Positions 36,857 through 45,366 of a DNA stretch of 64,000 bases are shown piece after piece. This stretch comes from Oceanirhabdus seepicola (GTDB lineage: Bacteria; Bacillota; Clostridia; Clostridiales; Clostridiaceae), in the NCBI RefSeq assembly GCF_023684385.1, contig NZ_JAGSOJ010000004.1, positions 558,001 to 622,000 of the forward strand, in the 5' to 3' direction. The notes beneath the pieces are model-generated. The model was not told the DNA's origin. It worked only from the letters and a program-made list of their open reading frames with translations, and searched no databases. The first letter of the stretch is position 1, and the number at the start of each line of letters is the position of its first letter. The translations under genes and the position numbers were made by a program.

Positions 36857-37516
36857 TTATTTTCTCTTATCTAACTCTTTTACAAATGCTATGAGCAAGT
36901 CTTTTCCTTCCTCTGTTAATCCTAAATCATAAATTTCTTCTTTCAATAATTCATAGCTCCCATGCCCATGAGCATATCCATTCATATGCCCAACTGCAGT
37001 AGACATAGTTATTTGTTTCTCCGTATTATATATTTCTTTCATATCATAATATAACTTTCTAATTCTTTTGAAATAGTATTTTTGATGATAGTTCTCAGCT
37101 GCATAAAAGTTCTTAAATAATCTTATGTCCGTATCAAATTTCCTGCTTATTTCCTTCTCTTTTTTCTCCATTATTTTAAGGATAATATCTCTTTCTTCAT
37201 CATCTCCATAAAATAAAATTGATCTATATTGATTACTTTGGTTTAGATGAGGACATGTTTGTGTATCAAAAAACATTTCTACCAACTCTTCATAACTTAT
37301 TATTTCAGGAATATAATGAATTTGAACAGTTTCAGTATGATCTCCCATATTCTTATATTCCGGATCAGTCATATCTCCACCAGCATATCCAACCTCAGTA
37401 TACTTTACTCCATCTTTTATCCCAAACTGAGAATCTGGTCCCCAGAATCAGCCCATAGCAAATGTGGCTATCTTTATTGTATTATTAAATTTACTATCCA
37501 TTATTGGTTTATTCAT
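36857..37516 (-). CDS. msrA: Peptide methionine sulfoxide reductase MsrA, selenoprotein (Sec23)
   Basis: Read through an in-frame TGA at 37450-37448, the frame gives 219 residues. The catalytic motif is ATFAMG-U-FWGPDSQFG, where Sec23 stands exactly where MsrA normally has the nucleophilic Cys of GCFW. Downstream MsrA landmarks are intact: EVGYAGG, DHTETVQIHY, ISYEELVEMFF, NQYRSILFY and AAENYHQKYY. The ATG at 37516 has AAGGAGATG nine bases upstream and overlaps the NUDIX stop by 8 bases. A candidate SECIS hairpin lies 15 bases past the TGA. Reading only from an internal methionine would lose the active site. It reduces methionine-S-sulfoxide in proteins. Family call firm; Sec insertion is strongly inferred. 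Confidence 0.9.
37419..37434 (-). promoter_or_regulatory. Candidate bacterial SECIS element of msrA
   Basis: On the minus strand TCTCA / TGGGA pair (with one U-G) around loop GTT; the loop starts 20 bases after the TGA codon, within the usual bacterial SECIS range and with G at the first loop position. The stem is short, so support is moderate. Confidence 0.5.
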
Positions 37517-37991
37517 TGAAATCATCTCCTTGGTTTAGTAAATAATCTTTAAGTTTTGATATTATAATCCTATCTGGAGGATTTAAATCTCTTTCAAGCG
37601 GTAAATCATTTAACTTAAAAAATCCCAACTCCAAAGTTTCTTCTTCATCTCTCTTCAAATCACCACTATAGTTGTTACATAAGAATACTGCTGTAGTTAT
37701 ATATACTTCATCTCCATTTGGATAAATATAATGTAAGTCCTCTCCTGAAAAAATATTAAAAAGTTCTAACCTATTAACACTTAACCCCGTCTCTTCCATA
37801 ACTTCTCTAGTAGCTGTCTCTTCAAATGTTTCACCTAATTCCATGCTACCCCCTGGGATTCCCCAACACTTATTATCTGTTCTCCTCTGTAATAGTATCT
37901 CATTATTTTCATTAATTATAGCTGCACCTGCTGCTGGCATCAATATTGGCCTTTTACCCACGTATTTTCTCAAGTCCATTATATATCCCAT
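37509..37991 (-). CDS. NUDIX hydrolase
   Basis: A 160-residue NUDIX enzyme. The Nudix box is GGSMELGETFEETATREVMEETG, split here as GGSMELGETFEE and REVMEETG, at about 48-70 and matching GX5EX7REUXEEXGU exactly. It hydrolyses nucleoside diphosphates linked to another group; the neighbour suggests clean-up of oxidised nucleotides, but the sequence does not fix the substrate. AGGAGG precedes the ATG at 37991. Its stop overlaps the start of the selenoprotein MsrA gene, so both are made from one message. Confidence 0.92.
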   Translation of the reverse strand: MGYIMDLRKYVGKRPILMPAAGAAIINENNEILLQRRTDNKCWGIPGGSMELGETFEETATREVMEETGLSVNRLELFNIFSGEDLHYIYPNGDEVYITTAVFLCNNYSGDLKRDEEETLELGFFKLNDLPLERDLNPPDRIIISKLKDYLLNQGDDFNE

Positions 37992-38096
37992 AAAACCTCC
38001 TTATTAATATAGATATTCTAGTTAAGAAATCTATTGAAAGAATTTTCTCTATTTTTATTATACTGATTATATCACTGTAAGGTATGTTAAAACAAC

Positions 38097-38126
38097 AAAA
38101 GAGGGTTTATTTCACCCTCTTAAAGT
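38097..38126 (-). terminator. Terminator of the ECF-2 operon
   Basis: AAGAGGGT / ACCCTCTT hairpin just after the minus-strand gene ending at 38133, followed by TTTGTTGTTTT. Confidence 0.75.
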
Positions 38127-38132
38127 ATACTC

Positions 38133-39338
38133 TTATTTAATTCTGAAATTACCACCATTTAAATTTATCTTAATTTCTGGACCTTCACCAATTTTCTTTT
38201 CTATCACTTTACTTCCGTCACCTTCCACAACTTTTATATCATCTTCTTTAAAAACCTTTTTACTTTCAAGGTTAATATAATTGTCGCTCTCAAGATAATA
38301 ATTACCTTCTTGGTTTTTGGGAATATAAATTTCTACACTTGAACCTTGACCATCTATATTAATGTCTTGCTGAATTTTTTCCTTATACTTTATGTTAAAA
38401 TTACAGTTATTTAGTGATAATTCACATTTCCCCTTCAATTCATCCACATGCATCCTATCACTTTGAACTTTCCCTGATAAACTTCCATTTATATTATTAA
38501 GAGTTATTTGGTCACCATAGGTATCTAATTGTATATCTCCAGTGATATTATCAAGATTTATATTACTATATCGATATCCATTTCCTTCTCTTATATTTAT
38601 ATCACCTGTAATTTCATTCCCTTTTAAGACTGAACCCCTAATATAAATATCTAGTTTATTCTTAATTCCACTAATATTAATACTTCCATTAATATTATTT
38701 ATATCTACATCAATATGCTCAGGTATAAATAGTTCATAGTTTGTATCAATTTCTCCAATCTCAACAAGTTTATTTAAACTTTGTTGATTAAAATCTGATA
38801 TTAGAAGTTTTCCATCTATAACTTTTATATCAATTACATTCTCTTTATATTCCTCTGCTACTTTCTTACTGTTTGCCTTAACTACAACACTTGTTTTTAT
38901 TCTTACTTTATTATCAGTGCTTTGCTTTATATTAATATTACCTCTATCCTCAATTACAATCTTGTTAATATCAGCTTTGTCATATTCATATTCTTTAATC
39001 ATTATATCTGAATGAGCCTTACTTTTAATATCACCCATTACTACGTTAGATACTTCATCATCCATGAATTCATTAAACACAAATACTCCTGAAGATATTA
39101 AAACCAATATTATAAATATAAATACAGCCAAAACGTCGTACTTTAACTTAATCTCTGCACCCTTATTTCTATAAACAAAATATAATATTTCTATTCCAAT
39201 ACTGATCAATATTATTGGCCAGAATTTAAGTATCAATAGAGCTCCACTTATACCCTTTATTCCTCCAAATAATATAAGCATCCCTATTATAACTAACAAA
39301 ATACCTAATGAAAATGTACCTACTCTCATTTGTTTCAA
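38133..39338 (-). CDS. Membrane protein with DUF4097-like beta-helix domain
   Basis: A 401-residue protein. Three membrane segments lie at about 9-27, 35-53 and 68-88, followed by a repetitive beta-strand domain rich in I-N-G-x-I patterns (NNINGSINISGI, GNEITGDINIREG, NITGDIQLDTYG, LNNINGSLSGKV), typical of DUF4097 putative adhesins that often sit behind sigma factor or LiaF-like modules. Last gene of the ECF-2 operon, 18 bases after the upstream membrane protein. Probable cell-envelope stress component; mechanism unknown. Confidence 0.75.
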   Translation of the reverse strand: MKQMRVGTFSLGILLVIIGMLILFGGIKGISGALLILKFWPIILISIGIEILYFVYRNKGAEIKLKYDVLAVFIFIILVLISSGVFVFNEFMDDEVSNVVMGDIKSKAHSDIMIKEYEYDKADINKIVIEDRGNINIKQSTDNKVRIKTSVVVKANSKKVAEEYKENVIDIKVIDGKLLISDFNQQSLNKLVEIGEIDTNYELFIPEHIDVDINNINGSINISGIKNKLDIYIRGSVLKGNEITGDINIREGNGYRYSNINLDNITGDIQLDTYGDQITLNNINGSLSGKVQSDRMHVDELKGKCELSLNNCNFNIKYKEKIQQDINIDGQGSSVEIYIPKNQEGNYYLESDNYINLESKKVFKEDDIKVVEGDGSKVIEKKIGEGPEIKINLNGGNFRIK

Positions 39339-39356
39339 ATTATTCTCCCCCCAATA

Positions 39357-40157
39357 CTACTGGTCAATTTCACCCTTACTTAGTGCCTTTGTACCGCTTT
39401 TAAATATTAATCTAAATCCAACTAAAATGAAAATCAAAGATATAAAACCCATTTTAGCTAGTGATATTACTCTATGATCAAGATATCTAAATAGTTCAGG
39501 TAATATAATTTTATTACCAATTATCAATGCTCCCACAAGAACAAATAATATACCAATCACTTTATTGCTGTTGCTATTGACTGTCAATCTTCTAACAATT
39601 GTAAATAAAATAAATTCTTCCCCATCATCATAGATTGAACTTCCCGAAACCCTATGAACCATGTCAAACATACTATAGAACCATATAATTATGGACCCTA
39701 TTAAAAATAACATTACTCCTGTTAAATTTGACAAATATAATAACACCAAGAAACTAGTCATTATTTGTACACCTTGATTCATGGCCCCTAAATACATATG
39801 CCCTGCTCCAGGCATTATAGAAAGAAATATACTTAGAATCTGCTCTTGCTCAAAGCCTAGAATTTTTTTATCTTTCATTATAAACTTATATTCATCAAGT
39901 TCTCCATATTTTATTGTAAAATTGATTCTATCAACAATCATCATGGAGTCAATCATACTTATTAGCCATATTACTGGTAAAAATACTATAGTAAAAGGCG
40001 TGCTATATGTCATATTGGAAATCAACATAGATATGGCTGTAACCCCTATTAATGAAGCAAGAACTATTCCTGCTCTTCCTGCAAAGCCTATATATAAATA
40101 TTGTAATCCTGGTAAAAACGATAATATAAAAGTTAAAAATTTACTTTTTTTCTTCAC
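39357..40157 (-). CDS. Hypothetical multi-pass membrane protein of the ECF-2 operon
   Basis: A 266-residue protein with about seven hydrophobic segments and two similar TM2-like stretches, SFLPGLQYLYIGFAGRAG (13-30) and SIMPGAGHMYLGAMNQG (about 112-128), pointing to an internal duplication. No catalytic motif visible. It lies between the anti-sigma gene and the DUF4097 gene on the same strand and is probably cotranscribed. Confidence 0.65.
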   Translation of the reverse strand: MKKKSKFLTFILSFLPGLQYLYIGFAGRAGIVLASLIGVTAISMLISNMTYSTPFTIVFLPVIWLISMIDSMMIVDRINFTIKYGELDEYKFIMKDKKILGFEQEQILSIFLSIMPGAGHMYLGAMNQGVQIMTSFLVLLYLSNLTGVMLFLIGSIIIWFYSMFDMVHRVSGSSIYDDGEEFILFTIVRRLTVNSNSNKVIGILFVLVGALIIGNKIILPELFRYLDHRVISLAKMGFISLIFILVGFRLIFKSGTKALSKGEIDQ

Positions 40158-40197
40158 TTAGTTCACTCCTTAACTTAAAATTTTATATTTCAATTCA

Positions 40198-40554
40198 CTA
40201 AAGAATAAAAATTTCAAATATATCTCTAAAAATACCAGTTGAAAACAGAAACATTGATACTGCTACTAGAACTAGATATACTAGCATTAGCCTTTCCCTT
40301 CCTCTGATATACATTTCATTTTGAATACTCTCAACCACCTCAACATCTAATATTTGAGGATAATAATCATCAATTCTATTCATAACTTGCTGATTGAAAC
40401 TAGTTCCATTAACCCCTCCCTCTCTATCCTTAAAATCAAATTCTATTAATTCATCATCTTCTAACTCCATTAATAATTTATCCACATCAACCTCTTGCTC
40501 TAATAAAATTATATCTTTTCTATCTATATTTTCTTCATCATAAGAAGCCTTCAT
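40198..40554 (-). CDS. Probable anti-sigma factor (single-pass)
   Basis: A 118-residue protein with an acidic N-terminal domain (VDVDKLLMELEDDELIEFDF) and one membrane helix near the C-terminus (LMLVYLVLVAVSMFLFSTG). Gene position directly after an ECF sigma gene, overlapping its end, together with this topology, suggests an anti-sigma factor. The ATG at 40554 is preferred over 40566, where GGGAG would touch the start codon. No ZAS zinc motif. Confidence 0.6.
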   Translation of the reverse strand: MKASYDEENIDRKDIILLEQEVDVDKLLMELEDDELIEFDFKDREGGVNGTSFNQQVMNRIDDYYPQILDVEVVESIQNEMYIRGRERLMLVYLVLVAVSMFLFSTGIFRDIFEIFIL

Positions 40555-41095
40555 ATAGTAATTCATCTCCCATACTATTTTTTAGTATCTTTTTAGCCCT
40601 ATACAAACGAGTTTCCACTGTCCGTGGTTTAATACCTTCTTCTTCTGCTATAGTATAATAATCTTTGTTCTCAATGTAATATTTTATGAGAACTTTACCA
40701 TATTTATCTGGTAGTTTATTAATACTATTTAATAAAATTTTGTTCTTCTCTTTATGTAATACATTGTTTATAGGATTTTCCTCGGATTTAGTTTCTTCCA
40801 CTGTTTCTTTTAAAACTTCAACAACCTTTGTTTGTGCTTTTTCTTTTCTTATGTAATCAATGCATTTATTTGTAGCTATTCTACCTATCCAAATCTTAAA
40901 GTTCTTATTATCAAACTTAGCTATGGACAAATAAACCTGTAAAAAAGTTTCTTGTGAGAGATTCTCCGCAAGATGAACATCTTTTAACAGCTTATAACAT
41001 ATAGAAAAAACATATTTTTTATATATTGTTATAAGATCTTCAAAAGCTCTGTTCTCGCCAAGCATCGCACGCCTTATAAGTTCATCTTCCCTCAT
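40538..41095 (-). CDS. ECF RNA polymerase sigma factor (module 2)
   Basis: A 185-residue ECF sigma factor. Region 2: LITIYKKYVFSICYKLLKDVHLAENLSQETFLQVY and WIGRIATNKCIDYIRKE; region 4: LPDKYGKVLIKYYIENKDYY and HTH IKPRTVETRLYRAKKIL. The ATG at 41095 has AAAGGAGGG upstream; the longer frame from 41296 has none. It heads a four-gene operon with an anti-sigma factor and two membrane proteins, and an ECF-like promoter precedes it, so the operon is probably self-activated under envelope stress. Confidence 0.88.
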   Translation of the reverse strand: MREDELIRRAMLGENRAFEDLITIYKKYVFSICYKLLKDVHLAENLSQETFLQVYLSIAKFDNKNFKIWIGRIATNKCIDYIRKEKAQTKVVEVLKETVEETKSEENPINNVLHKEKNKILLNSINKLPDKYGKVLIKYYIENKDYYTIAEEEGIKPRTVETRLYRAKKILKNSMGDELLYEGFL

Positions 41096-41133
41096 AATTC
41101 CCTCCTTTCCACTTTTTAACGTTTTCAATAATA

Positions 41134-41162
41134 TAAACGTGGCTTTTATAACAAACCCTTCA
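41134..41162 (-). promoter_or_regulatory. Possible autoregulatory ECF promoter (module 2)
   Basis: On the minus strand TGAAGG, 17 bases, CGTTTA, about 40 bases upstream of the sigma start; same layout as the SigV promoter but different -10 bases. Confidence 0.4.
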
Positions 41163-41332
41163 CTTTTTTCTAATATTTTTGTTTTTTTATAAATTTTTAT
41201 AAACTTAAAGCTGAAAACTCCAGATTTTACTGGGCTCTCAGCTTTTATTTGTTTGCATATTTCTAAGATATTCTGAAGCATGAAGAATATCAACAATATT
41301 TGTTCTCTGTTCTTTGACCTTTGTTCTTTGTT

Positions 41333-42127
41333 TTATCTATATTTAATTGTATTTATATACTTATGTGATTTCATCTTTCCCTCTTGTGACTGAATTACCT
41401 CAAAACTCATTCTATTCTTTTCCAAACCAACTTTTAAGTGGTATAGCGATATCCCCATATCAATAAGATTCATCTTATCATATAGAGCTTTTGTGATTTT
41501 ATTTTTTCTCTCTATACAATAAGTGTTAATAATTCCATCTTCCTTTGAAAACATCCATGGTTGACTGTTTATTGCTGATGGCGCTACTCGTACATAGTTG
41601 AATATATCTTCAAAAATAGAATCAATCTCTCCTAATACAACTTTATCAAGAGTCTTTCTTTTATATTCATTGATACCTTTTCTATACATTGTAAAGAAAT
41701 CTTCTGGTTCTCCAAATGCTATAATAAGTATTGGTTCTTGATTATCATCAATCTCAATCATATCCTTAACCATATTCCTATCAAAAGGTGCTCCTACCCA
41801 ACAAGTTCCTATTCCCATACAAGTCAACTGGATCACTATCTCCTCAAAAGCAAATCCTACATTTTCAAGATACCCATCTTTTTTATCAGATGTTATTACT
41901 ATATAATGAGGTGCTTTAACCTTGATATATTTACCAATAAAATTATTGAAAAGAGCTTGCACCTTCATACCATCTTTAACTAAATGTCCCTTAAAATTTA
42001 TTTCTTCATATAATCCTTTTACGTTCTTTAACATTTCTTCGACTTTACTTATTGTTTCTTCATTCAATCCATCCATTTTATACTTTCTAATTGACTTTCT
42101 TTTAAAAATAGCATCCTTTATTATCAT
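41333..42127 (-). CDS. Nitroreductase-family flavoprotein
   Basis: A 264-residue FMN-type protein. FKRKSIRKYKMDGLNEETI is the phosphate-binding start, GIGTCWVGAPF the mid motif, and RVAPSAINSQPW the second-half substrate/FMN motif, giving the two-half layout of longer putative nitroreductases. It reduces nitro or quinone compounds with NAD(P)H. AGGA lies six bases before the ATG at 42127; the frame extends to 42166 without a better site. Monocistronic. Confidence 0.85.
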   Translation of the reverse strand: MIIKDAIFKRKSIRKYKMDGLNEETISKVEEMLKNVKGLYEEINFKGHLVKDGMKVQALFNNFIGKYIKVKAPHYIVITSDKKDGYLENVGFAFEEIVIQLTCMGIGTCWVGAPFDRNMVKDMIEIDDNQEPILIIAFGEPEDFFTMYRKGINEYKRKTLDKVVLGEIDSIFEDIFNYVRVAPSAINSQPWMFSKEDGIINTYCIERKNKITKALYDKMNLIDMGISLYHLKVGLEKNRMSFEVIQSQEGKMKSHKYINTIKYR

Positions 42128-42161
42128 AAAATTCCTGATTTCTAAAATCATAACAAATAGT

Positions 42162-42328
42162 AACACTCACTATTCATACGATTTTTCACCTTATCCGACA
42201 ACAAGGCGGTAGCATGACAGGATTCAACTACTTAGGTTAGTACTGTTATACTAAAATTCCACATAGCCTTTACATTTCAATAATAATTAAAATTATTTCC
42301 TTATAAAGTACAAAAGAATTGCGAGTGT
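42162..42328. repeat. Ten-base inverted repeat bounding the TnpB right flank
   Basis: AGTAACACTC near 42158-42167 and GAGTGTTACT near 42322-42331 face each other across about 150 bases. They may be element-end or RNA-folding sequences of the TnpB-related unit. Confidence 0.4.
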
Positions 42329-42406
42329 TACTCAGCCCCTAATATTATTTCTCCACCAAAGCCTTTCCTACTAGGTGTACTTTGACAGTTTTCATTTATA
42401 TTAAAG
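42180..42406 (-). ncRNA. Possible omega-RNA/right-end region of the TnpB-related element
   Basis: The minus-strand sequence downstream of the tnpB stop keeps a long stretch with pairing potential (AAAGTAC / GTACTTT) and a more GC-rich end GAATCCTGTCATGCTACCGC followed by CCTT..AAGG. TnpB guide RNAs normally lie in just this place, ending at the element border. This is inference from position and composition only. Confidence 0.3.
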
Positions 42407-43855
42407 TTAATTATAACTTGCTATCCCTAATAATTTCTTCCTATTTACTATCCATAAATCAGGCTTGTCACCTACCTTTCTTTTTATATTTTTATTTATT
42501 TCTGCCCATTTTGCCCATTCATTTTTCTTGCTAAATTTATCTAAATCTTTTACTAATACATCTTTCAATATTTTTGAAACCTTTTCTTTAAAACCATAAC
42601 TACGTCTTGCTATAACCATTCCTGCACCATTATGAACTACCATTCCGTACTGATGGCAATACTTATACAATCCTATTTTGCTTGTAAATTGTGGTTTAAC
42701 TTTAACTATTTCAACACCTTCTTTTATACAAGCACTTTCAAGCATTGTTAATAACTTGCTATATATAAATTGATGTTTGATTCTAGCAAACTTGGCATTT
42801 ACATCTTTATCATTTTTAAATTTCAAATCTTCTATGGCAATTCCACATCCATAAGTTTTAGCAATTAAGATTACTTGTTTAGCAAGTTCTCCACAAAGGT
42901 TTTTACGTCTATTACTTCTTGCGTACTGCAATTCTCCTTGTTTTAGGTATGTGTGCCATTTATAATTACCTTTATCATCAATCATAGTTAGAGCAAAACC
43001 ATCTGGATTAGTATCTATGCCAATCATCCTATTATGCCCTGTATATATGACCTCAGATTTAGGTAATTCAAAAGTGATGTGTGCGTAACATTTTCCATTT
43101 TTCTTTATTAATTCAACTTGATAAGCTTCTCCACTTTGTAAATGATTTAAAAACATTTCTCTATAATTATTACCATTAACTTTCCCAGTTTTCTTAGATA
43201 GTTTTTGTGGTAAATATATAGGTACTTGTATTTTTAAGGCTCTATTTGATTTTGTTTTTTGTAATGTTGATATTTCTAAAAAACTCATGTCATTATTTAC
43301 AATTACTCTTAAGTTTGGATTTCCTTTTTTTGTCTTGTCTCCCCTTGAATAGAATCTATTATTTCTGCATTCTTTCCACTCTTCGTTGCTTATTAACCCT
43401 TTACATCTTTTGATAAACATTTCTTTACTACCAAATGTAACTGGTGAAATAGTATTGTTATCCTCTAAGGATTGAAAATATGCCAATTTTCTTTGTCTCT
43501 TATCTAGTTTTCTCAATAAAGCATTTCTTTTTTTAGCAGATATTTTCTTTTTACCATTTAATATTTTTTTAATAGCTTTTATTTTAGAATTGTAGCTACT
43601 TATATTATCTTTCAATAACTCCTTTTGAGAAACTATTGTTTGTCTTGCATTTTCAACAGCATCCTTGGATTGACGAATATTTAAATTGTACTTATTGGCT
43701 ACTATTTTTTCTAATTCACCTTTTTTAATTGTTCCTTCTAGTAATCTATTAAATGAATATCTAATAGCAGTGCAAAATACTAACATCATATTATCAATTA
43801 TTGATTTTTGTTCATCATTCATATTTATTAATATTGCTTTCAGTGTTATTTTCAC
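42407..43855 (-). CDS. IS200/IS605-type TnpB-related protein
   Basis: A 482-residue RuvC-type protein. Helical Lys-rich N-half, then RuvC-I MIGIDTNPDGFA (Asp281), RuvC-II GIAIEDLKF (Glu342) and a third segment HNGAGMVIARRSYG where the expected Asp is His408. The CxxC pairs of the zinc finger seen in ISDra2 TnpB are absent. This belongs to the TnpB-related accessory-type family rather than standard TnpB. GTG at 43855 is the outermost start; ATG at 43822 is an alternative. It lies behind a broken MerR-like HTH gene; no transposase is left. Likely nuclease status uncertain. Confidence 0.8.
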   Translation of the reverse strand: MKITLKAILINMNDEQKSIIDNMMLVFCTAIRYSFNRLLEGTIKKGELEKIVANKYNLNIRQSKDAVENARQTIVSQKELLKDNISSYNSKIKAIKKILNGKKKISAKKRNALLRKLDKRQRKLAYFQSLEDNNTISPVTFGSKEMFIKRCKGLISNEEWKECRNNRFYSRGDKTKKGNPNLRVIVNNDMSFLEISTLQKTKSNRALKIQVPIYLPQKLSKKTGKVNGNNYREMFLNHLQSGEAYQVELIKKNGKCYAHITFELPKSEVIYTGHNRMIGIDTNPDGFALTMIDDKGNYKWHTYLKQGELQYARSNRRKNLCGELAKQVILIAKTYGCGIAIEDLKFKNDKDVNAKFARIKHQFIYSKLLTMLESACIKEGVEIVKVKPQFTSKIGLYKYCHQYGMVVHNGAGMVIARRSYGFKEKVSKILKDVLVKDLDKFSKKNEWAKWAEINKNIKRKVGDKPDLWIVNRKKLLGIASYN

Positions 43856-43903
43856 TAATACTTTGTACCTGCCTTTCTTTCTCCAATTCAGTGATAATTT
43901 TCT

Positions 43904-44104
43904 TTAATTTCCTTTCACTCCTTGCACCATATAACCTTGCACTAAAACAACTTCTATATCATCCAAGTCATACCTTCTATGTCCATCAGGAGCCTTGAAT
44001 TTTGCTTTAAGCTTACCTTCATTTTCTCATATTTTAAGAGTTTTTATTGTAACACTCGTTAACTCACTAACTTCTGATATACTTATCATTTTACCTATAT
44101 TCAT
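43904..44104 (-). pseudogene. Broken MerR-like HTH gene (IS607 TnpA-type N-terminus)
   Basis: From ATG at 44104 the frame reads ISISEVSELTSVTIKTLKI, then TGA, then ENEGKLKAKFKAPDGHRRYD. The interrupted codon corresponds to the conserved Trp of the IS607 resolvase HTH (TLRRWENEGKL). The serine recombinase domain is missing. After a one-base shift the frame continues to 43815 with a Lys/Glu-rich helix (ERKLKKIITELEKERQ) overlapping the tnpB start. Remnant of an IS607-like transposase or a small HTH partner. Confidence 0.7.
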
Positions 44105-44502
44105 AATCACATCTGTAATAAGCGCATCTTAATTTCAATTTATTGTGAATTCCATTTGTTATCAAATTTTATGATTTGTTATTAATTCTTACAACTGTTG
44201 CTACCTCCTAAAAGTCCTTTTACATATTATACCACATAACATTTTGTCTATGCACATCACAACTAGGCGTTTAGAATATCCCATGTTAAACCTAATTTCA
44301 TATTTTCTTATATTACAGAAAATTTCAGAAAGAAGCTATTGTTCGTGTGAAATTCAATATATTTCCTAAAACTAAAATAAAAGCATGATTCGTAGCTATC
44401 CGAACCATACCTTTTAATTTTAAATTTTAATTCTGTCTTTTCTGTTGCTCTCCTAGAGATATATTCAATATAATGAATAATTATCTTGAATATAATCTTC
44501 TA
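44105..44502. other. 398-base non-coding patch
   Basis: AT-rich. One imperfect hairpin at about 44371-44412 (ATGATTCG / CGAACCAT, flanked by AAAAGC and TTTT) looks like a minus-strand terminator. No ORF. Confidence 0.45.
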
Positions 44503-45018
44503 TTATTTTTTCAAGTTACTTATCTTTAGTCCTTCTAATGGACTAAAATCTGTTATTTGATTAGACCTTAAATCTAGATTGTTTAATTTTGTCAATCCTT
44601 TTAATGGGCTTATATTTAGCTCTCTTGCAAGCTCCTTTTCTGATTGATTCAATACTACAGCTCTATAGATTATCTCTTTCTGTCTATCTGATAATCTATC
44701 TATAGCTTTTAGTATCATTTCATCTATACACAAACAATTAAAATCAACTTTATCTGATGATGGTATTATTATTTTATTTATGAACTCCCCATCGTTACCT
44801 TCTATAAGATCAATCTTCTCTTGTTCAAAGTCATCGGCCTTAGTATTTAGGCTCAACATTTCTTTTGTTTCAAGCTTAGCTTTCTTATTATAATAATCAA
44901 TAACACCATATGTTATCATTTGTTTTATGTAACTTATAATCTTAATCCCCACACAATGTTTATCAAATCTTATCCTTAGTTCTTCCATAGCCTTTCTATG
45001 ATGAATACCAAGGAGCAT
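44503..45018 (-). pseudogene. Chimeric remnant: sigma-factor-like N-part joined to leucine-rich repeat
   Basis: A 171-codon frame. Residues about 11-135 look like a sigma-70-like protein of phage or mobile-element type (RIRFDKHCVGIKIISYIKQM, DYYNKKAK, then region 4 LSDRQKEIIYRAVVLNQSEK). Midway through the HTH (ELNIS) the text switches to internalin-type leucine-rich repeat, PLKGLTKLNNLDLRSNQITD. The two halves belong to unrelated families, so this is a deletion fusion, not a working gene. Its 5' end also abuts the amidase fragment. Confidence 0.7.
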
Positions 45019-45311
45019 TGGGAACTGAAGTGTGTGTTAAAAATGAACCAGATTATGTAGCACAGAGAGTATGTAACAAATTAGCTTCTTTAGGATTTAA
45101 AAATAGAGGGACAAAAACACAAGAAGAATTAGGGCGTAGATTAGGTGAACTTAATTATACTAATATGCCTGCTATTATAGCTGAAGTATGTTTTGTTGAA
45201 GCAACAGAAGATGTGGCAATATATTTAAACCATGGACCTCATGTTATAGCTAAAGCCATAGCCGAGGGAGTAACTGGTCAGACTGTCGATAACGAAATCA
45301 TGCCGAACTAG
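44991..45311 (+). pseudogene. N-acetylmuramoyl-L-alanine amidase fragment (C-terminal)
   Basis: An open frame after a TAG at 44988-44990 reads DEYQGALGTEVCVKNEPDY, RVCNKLASLGFKNRG, then PAIIAEVCFVEATEDVAIYL, matching the second half of Amidase_3 domains including the catalytic Glu (AEVCF). The first half with the zinc His and Glu is missing, so the protein cannot work. It meets the sigma chimera on the other strand at about 45000. Confidence 0.75.
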
Positions 45312-45324
45312 TATATGATATAGC

Positions 45325-45360
45325 TAATTACATCTACTATCTTTTAGTAGCTGTAATTTT
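45325..45360. terminator. Bidirectional hairpin
   Basis: TTACAtCTACTA / TAGTAGcTGTAA between convergent amidase remnant and lipoprotein gene. Confidence 0.65.
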
Positions 45361-45366
45361 ATTTTA

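Noticed and set aside
36857..37372. A shorter MsrA-like gene starting at an internal methionine codon
   Set aside because: It would lack the catalytic motif and any ribosome site; the upstream frame through TGA restores both.
44022..44030. TGA in the HTH remnant as a third Sec codon
   Set aside because: It replaces a conserved Trp, not Cys; the gene also has a frameshift and lost its catalytic domain.
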